Shown here one piece after another: positions 10,407 through 21,260 of a stretch of 64,000 nucleotides of DNA. The stretch is from Fistulifera solaris (lineage: Eukaryota; Bacillariophyta; Bacillariophyceae; Naviculales; Stauroneidaceae). Both the position numbers and the translations under genes were made by a program. Every line of letters starts with the position of its first letter. Positions within the stretch are counted from its first letter, which is position 1. The stretch spans positions 1,302,001 to 1,366,000 of the forward strand of contig AP026136.1 in the NCBI GenBank assembly GCA_030295235.1, in the 5' to 3' direction. The notes beneath the pieces were generated by a model, which was not told the DNA's origin, did not search any database, and saw only the letters and a program-made list of their open reading frames with translations.

Positions 10407-12470
10407 TCATGCCGAATCCATTAGATAATGGAGCTGTTCCAAGAAACGCTGCACATCATCGGATCCAACTCGAATCACGTGACTGTCATGACCAAAGGAA
10501 AAGGTTCCTGTCATAGATTGTGCGGCAAGCGCGAAATGCTGTCCCCATCTATTTCGTACCCAATCACCAGCTTTTTCCGTGTACTCGTATCCTGCCACGG
10601 TGTAGAAATCATCGTCTTTCGCCAGCAATATCAAAGGACGACCGACCCACTTGCCGTTCACACGGTGCAGTTGGAAAAGATACTGGGCTAAACGCGTCAA
10701 GACCGCCGGTTTGGCCAAGACAGATTCATCACCGACGTAAGCGTACCGGAAGTGAGCTAAAGACGTGATCGCATTCCGTTCCATCAAGCTAGCCGCAGCA
10801 GCGAAAATTTTTTTCTGTAGTTTCATTGCTAAATGTAATCCATATCCTAATGGATTTCCTGTCAGGCTTCCTCCGTTCACTAGATTGTCTTCATTTTGCA
10901 GATCCATTACACGAGGAGGAGCATTGGATTGCAAGGCATCGAGTGCGCGATTAAACATGTCGTCCTTGTCACTGCCAAAATCGAGTAACGCAGCTGCCGC
11001 ATGAGCGGCATCGGCCGCCGAAAGCACCGACTGATACCCCGTGATACGAAGAAAGCTGGTGTATTCCAAGTTCTCCAATCCATATTCCTCGGCATACTCT
11101 TGAAGTTTGGACGCCAGCATGCGCCGCAAGGCGGGTTTCATAAAGGCGTACGGTTGCTGACATTCCGTCAAGGGGAACCCCATCTTGGCGAGTAACTCCT
11201 TGAGTTTGTTCATACCCGCTGGTCGATACAGTTGAAGTTGTGTACTGACCGTGTCGGAATACATCATCGCATCCAACAATGAAGAAAATCGCAACAAGAA
11301 GAACTTATAGTCGGGCTGAGAAAAGACGCGTCCCGTACCCCGTAACGATAGTTTCGTTCGTTCACCGGTTGCTCCGTTGGAAGAAAGTTGCTCGGCATAG
11401 ACGGTGTTGCGAGCTCGCAATGCGATATCATCACTGTCATCCGCATCTAGTTTTTGACACGCTTGCCGCAATTGCAAAGCCAAAGTCGAATATCCCGTCA
11501 AATCCAATCGTCCGTGCCAGTAAGCATCCGTGACTCCGACACAAGCCAACCAAAGCAGTGTCGTGTGGTCCCCGAACCGCAATTGTGTGGCCAACTGGTA
11601 CGCCACAAAGGCCGCCGGCGCCCCGTAATAACTTCCGGCGGAATAATATCGTTCGATGCGCTGTCGACGGTCCTGTTGCCACTGTCGCGGTGTCAAGAGT
11701 GCCGGTGTCGATTCGGCCGTCGGTACTGTCGTTGGTTCGGTTTCTTCCATTGCTTCCGTTGTGTCGCGTTCTTTTTCGTACGATTCTGTTTCGTCTTCCT
11801 CGTCTTCCCTGCGAGGCTTTTTCGCTCTACCCACCGACGAATCGTCATCGTGATCGTCGTCGTCACTGTCTTCTTGATTCTCTTCTTGTTGCTGTTGTAG
11901 CGGATCTCCCGCATTCTCATCATTTTCATCTTGATACTCAAACTCTCCTTCGTCACGATCGGACGATGCAACGGATGAATCTTCTTCTTCGTCGTCTTCT
12001 TCCGATGATTCATCATCGTCTTCCGACTCGGAAGATGATTCATTTCCACTGAGATTTTCTCCATCACTGGGTATTTCTGTTTCATCAATGTCCCAAAAGA
12101 CGACAATATCCCGATTCGCGTGAATATTGGCCAAATGAACGGGCCGTGCCGGATCCAGTACATAAATTTGTCGTCCTTGATACCATTTGGTTAAATTCTG
12201 CGGTGCACCCATATGCAACAACACCACACAAGTCGCTACCGCGGAAGCCTGTTTCAAATCTTCTTCCAAGTTAGTACAACATAGCAAATGATGCGCGATA
12301 TGATCGGCGCGCAACAAGAACGACAGAATGCGGGCCGCACACAAGGCATCGACCGTCGGACGACAAAGAATCCAAACGGAACCATCTTGTCCACAATCAC
12401 GCAAGATTTGTTGATAGCCGCGATGCCAGTATTCTATTTCTAATTTCATTCTTTCGTGATGAGATGACAA
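10407..12470 (-). CDS. CDC45: CDC45 replication initiation factor
   Basis: A single exon of 687 residues. CDC45 joins MCM2-7 and GINS as the CMG replicative helicase in the nucleus and has a RecJ/DHH-type fold. The N-terminus carries the conserved pattern VWILCRPTVDALCAARIL, followed by VVLLHMGAP, IYVLDPARPVHLANIH and VFWDIDETEIPSD. Residues ~140-240 form the acidic, Asp/Glu-rich linker typical of the family, here very long in Glu/Asp/Ser. The C-terminal half has PDYKFFLLRFSSLLDAM, FPLTECQQPYAFM, YTSFLRITGYQS and a final DDVQRFLEQLHYLM helix. Length and motif order match CDC45. The frame is intact, unlike many neighbours. Confidence 0.93.
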   Translation of the reverse strand: MSSHHERMKLEIEYWHRGYQQILRDCGQDGSVWILCRPTVDALCAARILSFLLRADHIAHHLLCCTNLEEDLKQASAVATCVVLLHMGAPQNLTKWYQGRQIYVLDPARPVHLANIHANRDIVVFWDIDETEIPSDGENLSGNESSSESEDDDESSEEDDEEEDSSVASSDRDEGEFEYQDENDENAGDPLQQQQEENQEDSDDDDHDDDSSVGRAKKPRREDEEDETESYEKERDTTEAMEETEPTTVPTAESTPALLTPRQWQQDRRQRIERYYSAGSYYGAPAAFVAYQLATQLRFGDHTTLLWLACVGVTDAYWHGRLDLTGYSTLALQLRQACQKLDADDSDDIALRARNTVYAEQLSSNGATGERTKLSLRGTGRVFSQPDYKFFLLRFSSLLDAMMYSDTVSTQLQLYRPAGMNKLKELLAKMGFPLTECQQPYAFMKPALRRMLASKLQEYAEEYGLENLEYTSFLRITGYQSVLSAADAAHAAAALLDFGSDKDDMFNRALDALQSNAPPRVMDLQNEDNLVNGGSLTGNPLGYGLHLAMKLQKKIFAAAASLMERNAITSLAHFRYAYVGDESVLAKPAVLTRLAQYLFQLHRVNGKWVGRPLILLAKDDDFYTVAGYEYTEKAGDWVRNRWGQHFALAAQSMTGTFSFGHDSHVIRVGSDDVQRFLEQLHYLMDSA

Positions 12471-13065
12471 TGCGATCGGCGTGTTTGCTTGCTTTTGCGC
12501 CGAAAGGACGAGAAATTAATAATACGGAGAAGAAAGAATGAGCGCGAAGATCGTCATTTTGAAAAAATAGCTCGTTGTGGCGCGCCGTCGGGGAAGCAAC
12601 CGGCAGTTACTACCAACACGTGATCCGTGTCTTTCCGCAACCGCTACAATTCATTCATTCTCTTGTCTGCATCGAAGTCGAAGTTCATAATAATATAGAC
12701 AATCCAGACGATGAACGATGATTCCTTGCGGAGATGAAGTATTTGGAAAGTACCAGGTAATCGGCTCCGTCAGTGTCGTACAAAAGCGTCGCTCGCAAGT
12801 ATTAGGCCTTGAAAGAATGTGTAAAAATCGACGTGTTATATAAAATCCGAATCGTTGAGCGGGTGCGAGGTATAATCGCCGGCGACTTACCCAGAATTTG
12901 AAGTTCCGTTTTTCGTTAGCAGGAGCGAGAGAATGCTGCACTTGATACTGGTACGACTAACCTGTAAATCGCGAGCACCAATAATAACATCAAAATACTA
13001 GACGACGGAGTAAATAGTTTCTGGTTCGTTTCTATTCCTTTCGTAGACTATGGCATATTACAATG
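12471..13065. other. Intergenic: CDC45 upstream region
   Basis: About 600 bp between the CDC45 start and the 3' end of the next minus-strand gene. A 96-codon open frame (12651-12941, minus) has no recognisable features and I do not call it. The CDC45 promoter should be at the left side. Confidence 0.35.
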
Positions 13066-14988
13066 TTACATTCCATTCACAATGGCATTTTGAATATCTT
13101 CAAACGTGACCATGACTTCCATAGGTGCCAAAACAGGCATACGCGTCGATCCGGGGCCACCACCATTGGGACTCATCAGTTTGAAAGGACTAAGACTACC
13201 CTTAGAAGCAGCATCGTCCCAAGTCACCCGTTTGCGCAATTCTGATTGAACACCCGTCAAGAGCAAATGCGCGATGCGTCCATTGCGTTCCGCCATCCAA
13301 TCCGGATCCAAATTCTTGCGCAATAATTCGGCTATAGCTTCGAAACGGACACCTTCTGCGGGGACCAAGCCCTTCTCTTGCAGCATGGCCAAGAACATAA
13401 AGGCAATGTCTTCCGCGGTGGGTTCGAAGAATTCAAGTCGCGTCAAGAAACGACCTTTGAAACCGATATCCGATACAAGGATACGTTGCAAGTCGACAGG
13501 AGCCCCGATCAAAATAACCACAGGGGCATTGTCTTGCGCCAGAGCCTTGGCCATTTCACGGAGTGCTGCGGCACCATGATCACGACCCCTCGGTCGTGCC
13601 GTTGATGGCAAAAGCGTGTAGGGTTCATTCCACACCAAGACACCGCCGGCCGCGCGCTCCAGCAAACGACGAACACAAAAGACGGTTTTGGCTTCACTAC
13701 GAGGATCCACGAGATCCGCACGACTGCATTCTACAACGTTACGTGTTTGCACGGCACCCATGTCGTACAAGAGAGAGGCGGCGAGTTTCGCGGCCGTGCT
13801 ACGACCAGTTCCTGGACTTCCCGTCAAACAGAAATGACGCGGGATGTGCCGCGGCTGCAACTCCAGAGTCCGACGGTACCCACGCATTTGGTTTTTGAAG
13901 GTTTCGAGTCCCACAATTTGTGCAAGAGCCTTTTCGAGAGGATCATCGGCAGGGCATAGCGCGTCTTGGACCATTTGTGCTTCAATTTCTTCTTCACTGA
14001 GAGTAGCTTGCGGTGCGCTTTCTTCTTGATGTGCCTTGCGGACTTGCTCCAGTAGTGTATCCAAGTCACGTACTTGCTGAGGATTGATACCGGCACTGTA
14101 CAAGGCATGCGGTTGTCGTTCGGCAATGTCCAAAAGTAATCCAAGCACAATATCCCTATCTTCATGCATACCGTCATGTTGTTCCATACTTCTTTGCAGT
14201 TCCTTCTCCAATCGTTCACACGCGGCTTGTGCACTCGCCAGAACTTCATCATCGGTTGGTGGAAGTTTCTGTCCTTGTAGCAAAGCAATCACATTAGGAC
14301 TAGCTCCATCGGCAATCGCGAGATCCAGCGGCGTGTTATTGTCATTGTTCTTTTGCAAAGCACCTTCCGGGTACGCGTTGTACAAGGCTTCGACGACCTC
14401 GAGTGGTGCATTGTAATGTGCCGCGTAATGCAAGGGCAAGTTCCCGTGATTGTTCTTTTGGCAGCTCCTTCTGGGTATACTTTCAACAACAATTTCTCTA
14501 CATCTAGCGGTCCTTTCTTCCATGCCGTAAAGTGCAATGCCAAGTTTCCATAGTTATTGGTCATACTGGCTGCTTCGGGATAAGCTTCTAGAAGTGCTTC
14601 CGTGACTTCCAGAGGAGCACGAAACGAAGCCGCCGAATGAAGAGGCAAGTTGCCGCGATCATTTTTGATTTGTGCTTCGTGTCTGTGAGAGTGAGAAAAA
14701 AAACAGGACATGTGTGAGATTCAAGTATGTTTTTCATGGAAACATTGCGGAAACAGGCTGATTCATCGTCGACGAATGCGAGCAAATGAATCGTAATCGA
14801 CAGCAATCTCTCGCTCAAATCTAGCGCAATCCTCCTTAGGGAAGGATGGCTACAGACACTAATATCCGCAAGGCAACGCACCTTGTAGCCGGATCTTTCG
14901 CTCTAGCAATCGCCGCTTTCCAACCTTTTGCTAGATCATGCAAATCAACATATTCACCGCCACTTCCTGCGACAGCTCGACTTGTCAT
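13066..14988 (-). CDS. Ankyrin-AAA+ (CbbX-like) protein with degenerate ATPase motifs
   Basis: Exon 1 is 14988-14882, the intron is 14683-14881 (199 bp), and exon 2 is 14682-13066. Exon 1 gives an N-terminus with LHDLAKGWKAAIARAKDPA, which matches the paralogue at 15636. Ankyrin-like repeats follow (NDRGNLPLHSAASF, NHGNLPLHYAAHYNAPLEV), then a coiled region and an AAA+ domain of CbbX/CfxQ type. Walker A reads GSPGTGRST, with Arg replacing the catalytic Lys. Walker B reads GGVLVWNEPYTL, with Asn replacing Asp. So ATP hydrolysis is doubtful, and it may be a structural partner. A one-base break lies at 14457-14463 (YPEGAA to QKNNHG); adding one base gives exactly 575 codons. It could be sequencing error or early decay. 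Confidence 0.8.
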
Positions 14989-15635
14989 GTTGTTGTGCTG
15001 ATTTGTGTGTTGTTGCTATCCACGGAAAAAGATAAATCAGTTGTATGTATTGAATAGCACACAGGTCTTGCTTGCTACTGCTGCGTTGAGGTTCTAATAC
15101 AACAACAATAAAAAAGAAAAAAGACGCTTGCTGTACGGTCGCTGCTGTCTGTTGTTGTTATTATATTATTATTGCTGTTGTTGTTGTTGTTGTTAAGATG
15201 TTGATATAGACGCAAGAGACGCGCGACCGAGGAAGATTTCCCACCCTAATTTTTTCAGTCTCAACGGATCCTTTTTCTCGTCCATAGACCGTTGAGTACC
15301 GTTTCAGTCACATGATTAGAAATTTCGGCTACTACAAAAATGACAGTCGTGTAAACACAAAGAGAGGTTCAACGGGCGCGCTCTTTTCGGCGCGGTCCTC
15401 TGTTTTGCGGCACAGGCGGGTCGGCGGATTCGCAACAACAATAACAAAGAAGCAACACCAATAACAGCCTTTCTCTTGCTCTGCTGCTACTCGGAACGAT
15501 ACTATCCTTGTCGTTCGTGTTATCTAGAGAGGAAAGGGTGTATCTTATCTTCATACAAAGACAATCCCTTGTTGCGCGCTCCAGATCTAATTCCATCATA
15601 GATTCATTCATTCATTTGGAATACAAATTGAAAAA
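14989..15635. promoter_or_regulatory. Shared divergent promoter region of the AAA+ pair
   Basis: The 647 bp between two head-to-head paralogous genes must hold both promoters. It contains a TTG trinucleotide tract (about 15150-15195) and an 80-codon minus-strand open frame at 15369-15611 that I do not regard as a gene. No specific motif is identified. Confidence 0.45.
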
Positions 15636-17462
15636 ATGTCAACGGATACAATAATGCACGATTTGTGTAAGGGCTTTGGTGCCTTATTGATGCGTAGTAA
15701 GGTAAGTTACAAGGAAAGGACTTCCTAACGCATGCATATTGCGTAAAGAAGAATTGGAAAGACGAAAATAATGTCGAGCTCTTCCCCCTGCATTCAAACT
15801 CACTCGTCACTCACACAATCACTCTTTCATTTTTTTTCGCAGGAACCTTCCTTCCCGGAAGAAGCTTCGCGTGTCAATGATCGCGGAAATTTGCCCTTGC
15901 ATGCGGCTTGTAGTTATCAAGCTTCGCCGGATATTCTGGAAGCTTTAATTCGAGCCTATCCGGCCGGATGCAGTCATCCGAACACTACGGGAAATTTACC
16001 CATTCATCAAGCATGCATGTGGCAAATCCCTTCCGAATCGTTAGAACTATTGTTGCACAAATATCCTGCCGGAGCCGCCGTACGCAATCAGTACGGAAGT
16101 CTTCCTCTCCATATGGCTGCTTCCAATCAAGCATCGCCCGAGAACATTCGTCTTCTCATTGATGCTTATCCCGATGCCTTGCATCTGCAGAATGATGACG
16201 GCATGACGCCCTTGGATTTGGCACTTGCGGATCAAGAGGCAGTAAGTGATGCGGTCATTGCACTCTTGGAAGGACGTCCGGCGCCTCCGGAACTCACAAG
16301 ACGTCAAAAAGCGGAAAAGTATCAAGAGCGGGCTGCCGCCATGGAACGTAAATTGGCTTCCTTGCAAAACACCGGATCGCGTCGTGACAATGATGTCAAG
16401 GTTGTACTGGCTGCCGTGCGACGCTTGGCAGATCGGATTCCGCATGCTCTCTATGTCGCCGGTGTCGATCCCAACCAATTGGAAGTTGCCCTTTCGGAAG
16501 CATCGCCACAGAGTGATCCGGACATCATTCTACTCGAAACCATCCGCAAACGTGGCAGTGGTGTTCGTGATCGCGTTGAAGATCTTTTGGGCACCATTGT
16601 CGGACTCGAGCACATTAAATCACAAGTCCGTGGTTTGCGTCGTTCCGCGGAATTGAGTGACTTGCGTACGTCTCTCATGCCTTCCAAGAATTTGGTGCAC
16701 CTGTTGCCACCCGCGTTAGCACAAGAGACAGCGCGACCGGCTGCTAGTGCAATGGTCTTTTGTGGGAATCCGGGTACTGGCAAAACAGCGGTTGCGCGCT
16801 TACTGGCCAAAGTATATCACGAGCTGGGTGTCTTGCGCAAACCCAAATTTCTAGAAGTGGAACGAATGGATTTAGTAGGAAAGGATGTCGAACAAACCAA
16901 GTTGAAGACAAAAGAAGTGCTAGAAGAAGCGGCCGGAGGTGTGCTTTTAATTGATGAAGCATACACGTTGGGGATGGCGAGTCGTCGGAACAAGGTGGAT
17001 GCGGGGGCATCGGCCATGGCAGAACTTGTGTACGCGATGCAAGACAATTCCAACAATCCCAGCTTCCCTCTAATAATACTGGCGGGTTTTACTTTGGAAA
17101 TGCAAGCCTTCTTGGCATTCCAACCTGAATTGCGTAAATGCTTTCCAGCCGTGTACGAATTCCCAGACTACTCATGCGCGGAGTTGGGACAGATCTTTGG
17201 TGATTTGGCTGCATCAAAAGGCTTTGATGTAGAAGAATCGTTGACATCGTCGTTCATTGCAGGCCTTTTGGAACGCGAAACGACTCCAGCATGGCGGTCC
17301 GAACGAAATGGCCGTGTTTGTGAAATGTTATTAACCGGTGTGCGTACGCAAGTCCGCAAACGTATGCGTATCGCACAAATGGAAGGAACGGATGACCAAT
17401 TTGATCCGCACTTGATTTTGAAAGAAGATGTGGAGAATGTGATGAAGAGTGATTTCAAGTAG
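15636..17462 (+). CDS. Ankyrin-AAA+ ATPase, CbbX/CfxQ-like
   Basis: Exon 1 is 15636-15701, the intron is 15702-15842, and exon 2 is 15843-17462; 561 residues, frame intact. The N-terminus MHDLCKGFGALLMRSK matches exon 1 of the neighbouring paralogue, which supports this start. Residues ~25-170 are four ankyrin-type repeats (NDRGNLPLHAACSY, TTGNLPIHQACMW, QYGSLPLHMAASN, NDDGMTPLDLALAD). The AAA+ domain has Walker A GNPGTGKTAVARLL, a pore-side segment LVGKDVEQTKLKT, Walker B GGVLLIDEAYTL and a candidate sensor/finger region QPELRKCFP. CbbX proteins remodel Rubisco, but ankyrin-fused members need not; I see no clear plastid leader, so a cytosolic remodelling ATPase is the safer call. It may form mixed rings with its degenerate twin. 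Confidence 0.85.
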
Positions 17463-17976
17463 TAGTGATTGAGTAAAAAAAACTTAACAACGATGATGTT
17501 TAATAACTGATAGCCGATAGCCGAAAGTGCAAGTCTCCGACAACACTATCAGCAACAATGCAAAGGAATAGCGCCTAAGACCCAAAGAACGAAATTCTCT
17601 TTGATTACCTTTTTAAAAAACGAGACCTGGTATGCTTTTCTCCGCCACTAGCGCATGAGCAACGTTCTGTGTACGTCAAAACGTCACTTACCAAGAATTT
17701 CTGAGGATGTAAACTAATCACAATATGCGCAGATTTTCTGTGTACTTGAGAACACCACGTGACTCTTAAGTTTTTCTGTGCACGCGAAATCAAAACTTGA
17801 AAATACCTCTTGCCTAGATTTTGGGTGCACGAGAAAACCACACACACAGATTTTCGGACAACGTGGAAACTCCTCTGCACCAGATTTTATTTTCTTTTGT
17901 GCGCATCTTTTGCATTATTTCATATTATCGAGTGTGTTTATTATCTCAAAAGACGACGCCGTTTACAACATACAAC
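17463..17976. other. Intergenic with an eroded palindrome array (about 17720-17890)
   Basis: Around 17720-17890 are degraded units of the same family as 5599-6050: GCAGATTTTCTGTGT, AGTTTTTCTGTGC, CTAGATTTTGGGTGC, ACAGATTTTCGG and CCAGATTTTA. They are linked by GAGAACACCACGTG and GAGAAAACCAC-type spacers. Spacing is about 28-48 bp and the palindromes are imperfect. The tract ends ~90 bp before the start of the F-box gene. Confidence 0.65.
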
Positions 17977-19415
17977 ATGACAGCGAACGACACTCCGCAG
18001 CAGGTGATGCAAGTAATTGCTGATTCTGACGTATGGAATCACCATCTCGCTCCCTTTTGACATTTCAAGATGTCGCTCGCTGCGAGCAAGTTTTTCGTTG
18101 CAATGATAAAGAGAAAACGTGGGAACTATTGTGTGTGCGCGACTTTTCATTAAATTCGAAAGAAGCACCAGATGATTCCTTTCAGACGATTCTTCGAGAC
18201 ATTGAGAAATGGAAAGAAATCTATCGACGCTGGCGGGCTTGGCATGTTCATACGCATCATGTAACGACAACACAACAAGGTTATGATGCGATACAATTGT
18301 ATCAAGACATACAATCTTTTTATATTAGGCAGCACCAACGTAACACACTACCAAAGTCTTATCAAGAGTCTCTGGCTCCTGCGTTAGACAAAAACACCCT
18401 GCTATCGTGGACGGAGCACGCTCTCGTGCCATCGGATCTCGTTGCTTGGTATGCCGTATGTGGAGGACAACATGTCCTTTCGAGGAACTACAGTGACGAG
18501 GACTTTTGGGCAGCATTTTTGGGATGTTACACATGCTACGATGCTTATTACGCTATGCGACTCGTTGATGCTAAAGTTATGGGACCCATGGGTGTGCGCA
18601 GCCAATCCAATTATCCCAACAATCATGTCTTGGTAGCTCTTTGCGTCGGAAATCCCAGGCTATGTTTGTCGGTGAGAAAGGATCCCGGGGACGATCCACA
18701 TGGTCGCCTAGTGCGATTGCATCCCTTTGGTCATAACGACAGGAACTCAATCGTTGTTGGAGATCAAGGTATTTTGCATTATTTTCAAGAATACGTGAAG
18801 CAACTGAGAACGGGAACGTTTCCGATTGCGTCCCTATCACCCGACACACGTCGCGTACCAGGTTTCGTGCTCTTTCCCGACGCTGGAGATGCCGTGTCCG
18901 TTTGTATCACTCACGGAATCGAAGTCCGTGCGAGCGCACGGTGGTTTCCTACATTTAGCAACAACAATATTCAGCCATGGCAAGAAGACGAGGAAGGCTT
19001 GAACTTTGGCTACAGTTTTCGTATACGAATGGTGGATTCCTCTGTCGGAAGCATATGCCAACTTGTATCGCGGCATTTCGAATTCGTCAATGGTCACGGT
19101 GTAGTTCGTCGCATTGATGGAGATGCAGTGGTGGGGAAACAACCTCTCTTCTTCTTTAACGAATCTCAGGGCATACAATCGTTTGGATATCATGATCTAG
19201 GGCCTGCCGGAGACGAAGAAACTTATTCGAATATGGCATTTACCTATCAGAGTCAAACGGGCCCCACAGCTGGTACGACACGTCAAGATACGCACGGAGC
19301 TTATATAAAAGGATTCTTTCGTTTTGTTCCAGGAAGCATCGAAGAACCCAAAGGCCCATTGTTTGACGTTCCTTTCAACCCTTTTCCTTTGACTGTTCCA
19401 TTTCCCTTTTACTGA
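17977..19415 (+). CDS. FBXO3-like F-box / SUKH-like / ApaG-domain protein
   Basis: The protein resembles FBXO3, a substrate receptor of SCF ubiquitin ligases. The F-box starts in QQVMQVIAD and continues as PSRSLLTFQDVARCEQVFR and WELLCVRDF. A one-base break near 18025-18035 separates these two parts; with one added base the span is a whole number of codons. If the break is real, translation would begin at 18033 and the F-box would be truncated. The middle (about residues 125-260) is SMI1/KNR4-like, with LVPSDLVAWYAVCGGQHVL. The C-terminus is an ApaG domain: ITHGIEVRASARWFPTFS, LVSRHFEFVNGHGVVRRIDG, GKQPLFFFNESQGIQSFGYH and a final GFFRFVPGS strand. An SCF-linked role follows from the family, not from this sequence. 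Confidence 0.8.
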
Positions 19416-19556
19416 GCTTGACATGTAGATGTTATACCCACTCTTGCGTGTCTGGAGCGCCCAACGAACTTGGAGTGATGTTGTATCGAAGCGACAAGTC
19501 TTAGCATGCATGCAAGTAAATATCTATAATTATTTATGAATATTCATCTTAGACCT

Positions 19557-20882
19557 TCACTGTAGATCTTGAACAGCTAAGTGTCGCTCATGGTCATTAA
19601 GTTCATTCCACAGTTTCACAAGGGAATCAGCACCCCATACCACGGAATTCCACGCCATCTCAACCGTTTCTACTGGATGAGTGACCCGATCGAGTGTGAA
19701 ACCCCCAACGTTTTGTATGATTTTCCCGACTCCTCCATGACGCTCCAACTGTCTCGAAAGAAGTCGATGAGCTTGTCGACGAAGTATTTTATTGCTGATG
19801 TGTATCAGTCGAGTTGTGTGATACAATTGAGCTACACCGCGTTCCAGTCCTACCATGAGCGGAGCGTTCTCAAAATTGCTGTACATATGCTGAACGAAGC
19901 CGTCTGCCAGGATGATCGGACAGCCGATGAGAGCGGTCATAGCAGCCACGGGCCAAAGTGTCATACCCAATGCAACAGCCAAGAGAGGTCGATCTTTTGC
20001 AACATCTGTACCCCATTGTAACGTTGACGCAACGGCAGGGCCTAATGGAGGCCAGAGAACTTTCATACGATCCTTTCGTTTTTTTGTTTGTCTTTTTTGT
20101 TCCTTTCCATCGTGTGTTTTCTGATCATAGCTCGTGGATGATGGCGAATTGTCTGTTTGATCAAGGAATTCAATTGTTTGCGACCCCTCAATCGGTTGCC
20201 GCATCATGAGATCTGCAGGAGTGACTGTCGACACAAAGGATTGCAACGAAGCGATAAAGATCTGCGCAACTGTCAATGCCACATCCGCAAGCTCTTCAGC
20301 TTCATCTCTTTCGATCGCCCGCAACGTTCCCTCAACATCTTTGAGTAGTGACGCTGCGGCGTGTATTGCCTTGGTAATGTCGCTTTCTGTGACTTCGCTC
20401 ATCTTGTTCCATTGCAATGTCATTTCCGTGTCCATTTCACGACTATCTGCTCCTTCAACTTCTAATAGTAGGGAATGATGTTGTTGCATATCTTGTAAGC
20501 AAGCTTGTGCGAGTAATTTTCGTTCATCGTCCGTCTGATTGTTTAATTGAGTCGCAACGTGCCCGACGGCATCTGCTAAGCTCTCAGTCGTTCGCATAAT
20601 CGCTTCTCCCAACTTGCCGTTACTTTCAATCTCATTTAACGTACGATCCGCATGATTCAAGAAGTTGGCGGCTTCTTCGATGATTCTTTCCGCAACGTTT
20701 TCGCGTTCCTTTTCCATCTGAGCGGCTTGCTCCAAATCAGACCTCATGAGCGAACTTGTGTACAACCATCTATTCATTGCGTAATTATATTGCGAACGTT
20801 CGTCTTCCTGTTTCAAAGATGGTTGCTTGATTATATTTAATTCAATGCTCTTTATTGCATCATTATCATATATTATTTTCAA
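19557..20882 (-). CDS. Hypothetical protein with coiled coil and hydrophobic hairpin
   Basis: An open frame of 441 residues, family not recognised. Residues ~50-230 are Glu/Ala-rich and helical, rich in heptad-like patterns (DLEQAAQMEKERENVAERI, KAIHAAASLLKDVEGTLRAI). A basic stretch KEQKRQTKKRKDRMK follows. Residues ~305-335 form a strongly hydrophobic segment (LLAVALGMTLWPVAAMTALI) that could be one or two membrane passes. The C-terminal ~100 residues are amphipathic. The first ~35 residues are less convincing, and the true start may be the Met of MNRWLYTSSLMRSDLEQ at about residue 36. Confidence 0.6.
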   Translation of the reverse strand: MKIIYDNDAIKSIELNIIKQPSLKQEDERSQYNYAMNRWLYTSSLMRSDLEQAAQMEKERENVAERIIEEAANFLNHADRTLNEIESNGKLGEAIMRTTESLADAVGHVATQLNNQTDDERKLLAQACLQDMQQHHSLLLEVEGADSREMDTEMTLQWNKMSEVTESDITKAIHAAASLLKDVEGTLRAIERDEAEELADVALTVAQIFIASLQSFVSTVTPADLMMRQPIEGSQTIEFLDQTDNSPSSTSYDQKTHDGKEQKRQTKKRKDRMKVLWPPLGPAVASTLQWGTDVAKDRPLLAVALGMTLWPVAAMTALIGCPIILADGFVQHMYSNFENAPLMVGLERGVAQLYHTTRLIHISNKILRRQAHRLLSRQLERHGGVGKIIQNVGGFTLDRVTHPVETVEMAWNSVVWGADSLVKLWNELNDHERHLAVQDLQ

Positions 20883-21260
20883 TACAGTACGTTGTAGAGT
20901 TCGCTGCGAGAAGCGAGAAGTGGAGAACTGCGTACGATTTGGGATTTGCCGTCATCGTCGTGACTCACTCCGACAACTTCCTGCTTCTGCTTTACTGTAG
21001 TCCAAAGTGTAAGCCACCTTTGCGCAGGATTGTGCTCAGTCACGATCACTCCGGCACTTGAGTATTCAGTACTGGTACCGGTACCGGTTCTCCCGAACCA
21101 TCGACTGACTTGTTTTGGTTTTCTCGTTTCTCTTTTTCTTCGACCCAACAGCATCGTCATTATTTCGATCGATCGTATTGCCATTCGAATCCTTCTATAT
21201 GATCTCTTTTTCCTTTCACATACTCATAACACAAATACAAAGTGATTTCTTCCCCTACAA
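20883..21260. promoter_or_regulatory. Divergent promoter region with a GGTACC-type motif
   Basis: The region lies between two divergent genes. It holds GTACTGGTACCGGTACCGG at about 21069-21088, one of at least five such blocks in intergenic DNA of this window. Whether it is regulatory is unknown. Confidence 0.35.

Noticed and set aside
12651-12941. 96-codon minus-strand frame upstream of CDC45
   Set aside because: No recognisable feature or conserved pattern.
15369-15611. 80-codon minus-strand frame in the AAA+ divergent promoter
   Set aside because: Short, Leu/Cys/Arg-rich from simple sequence, and placed inside a shared promoter.
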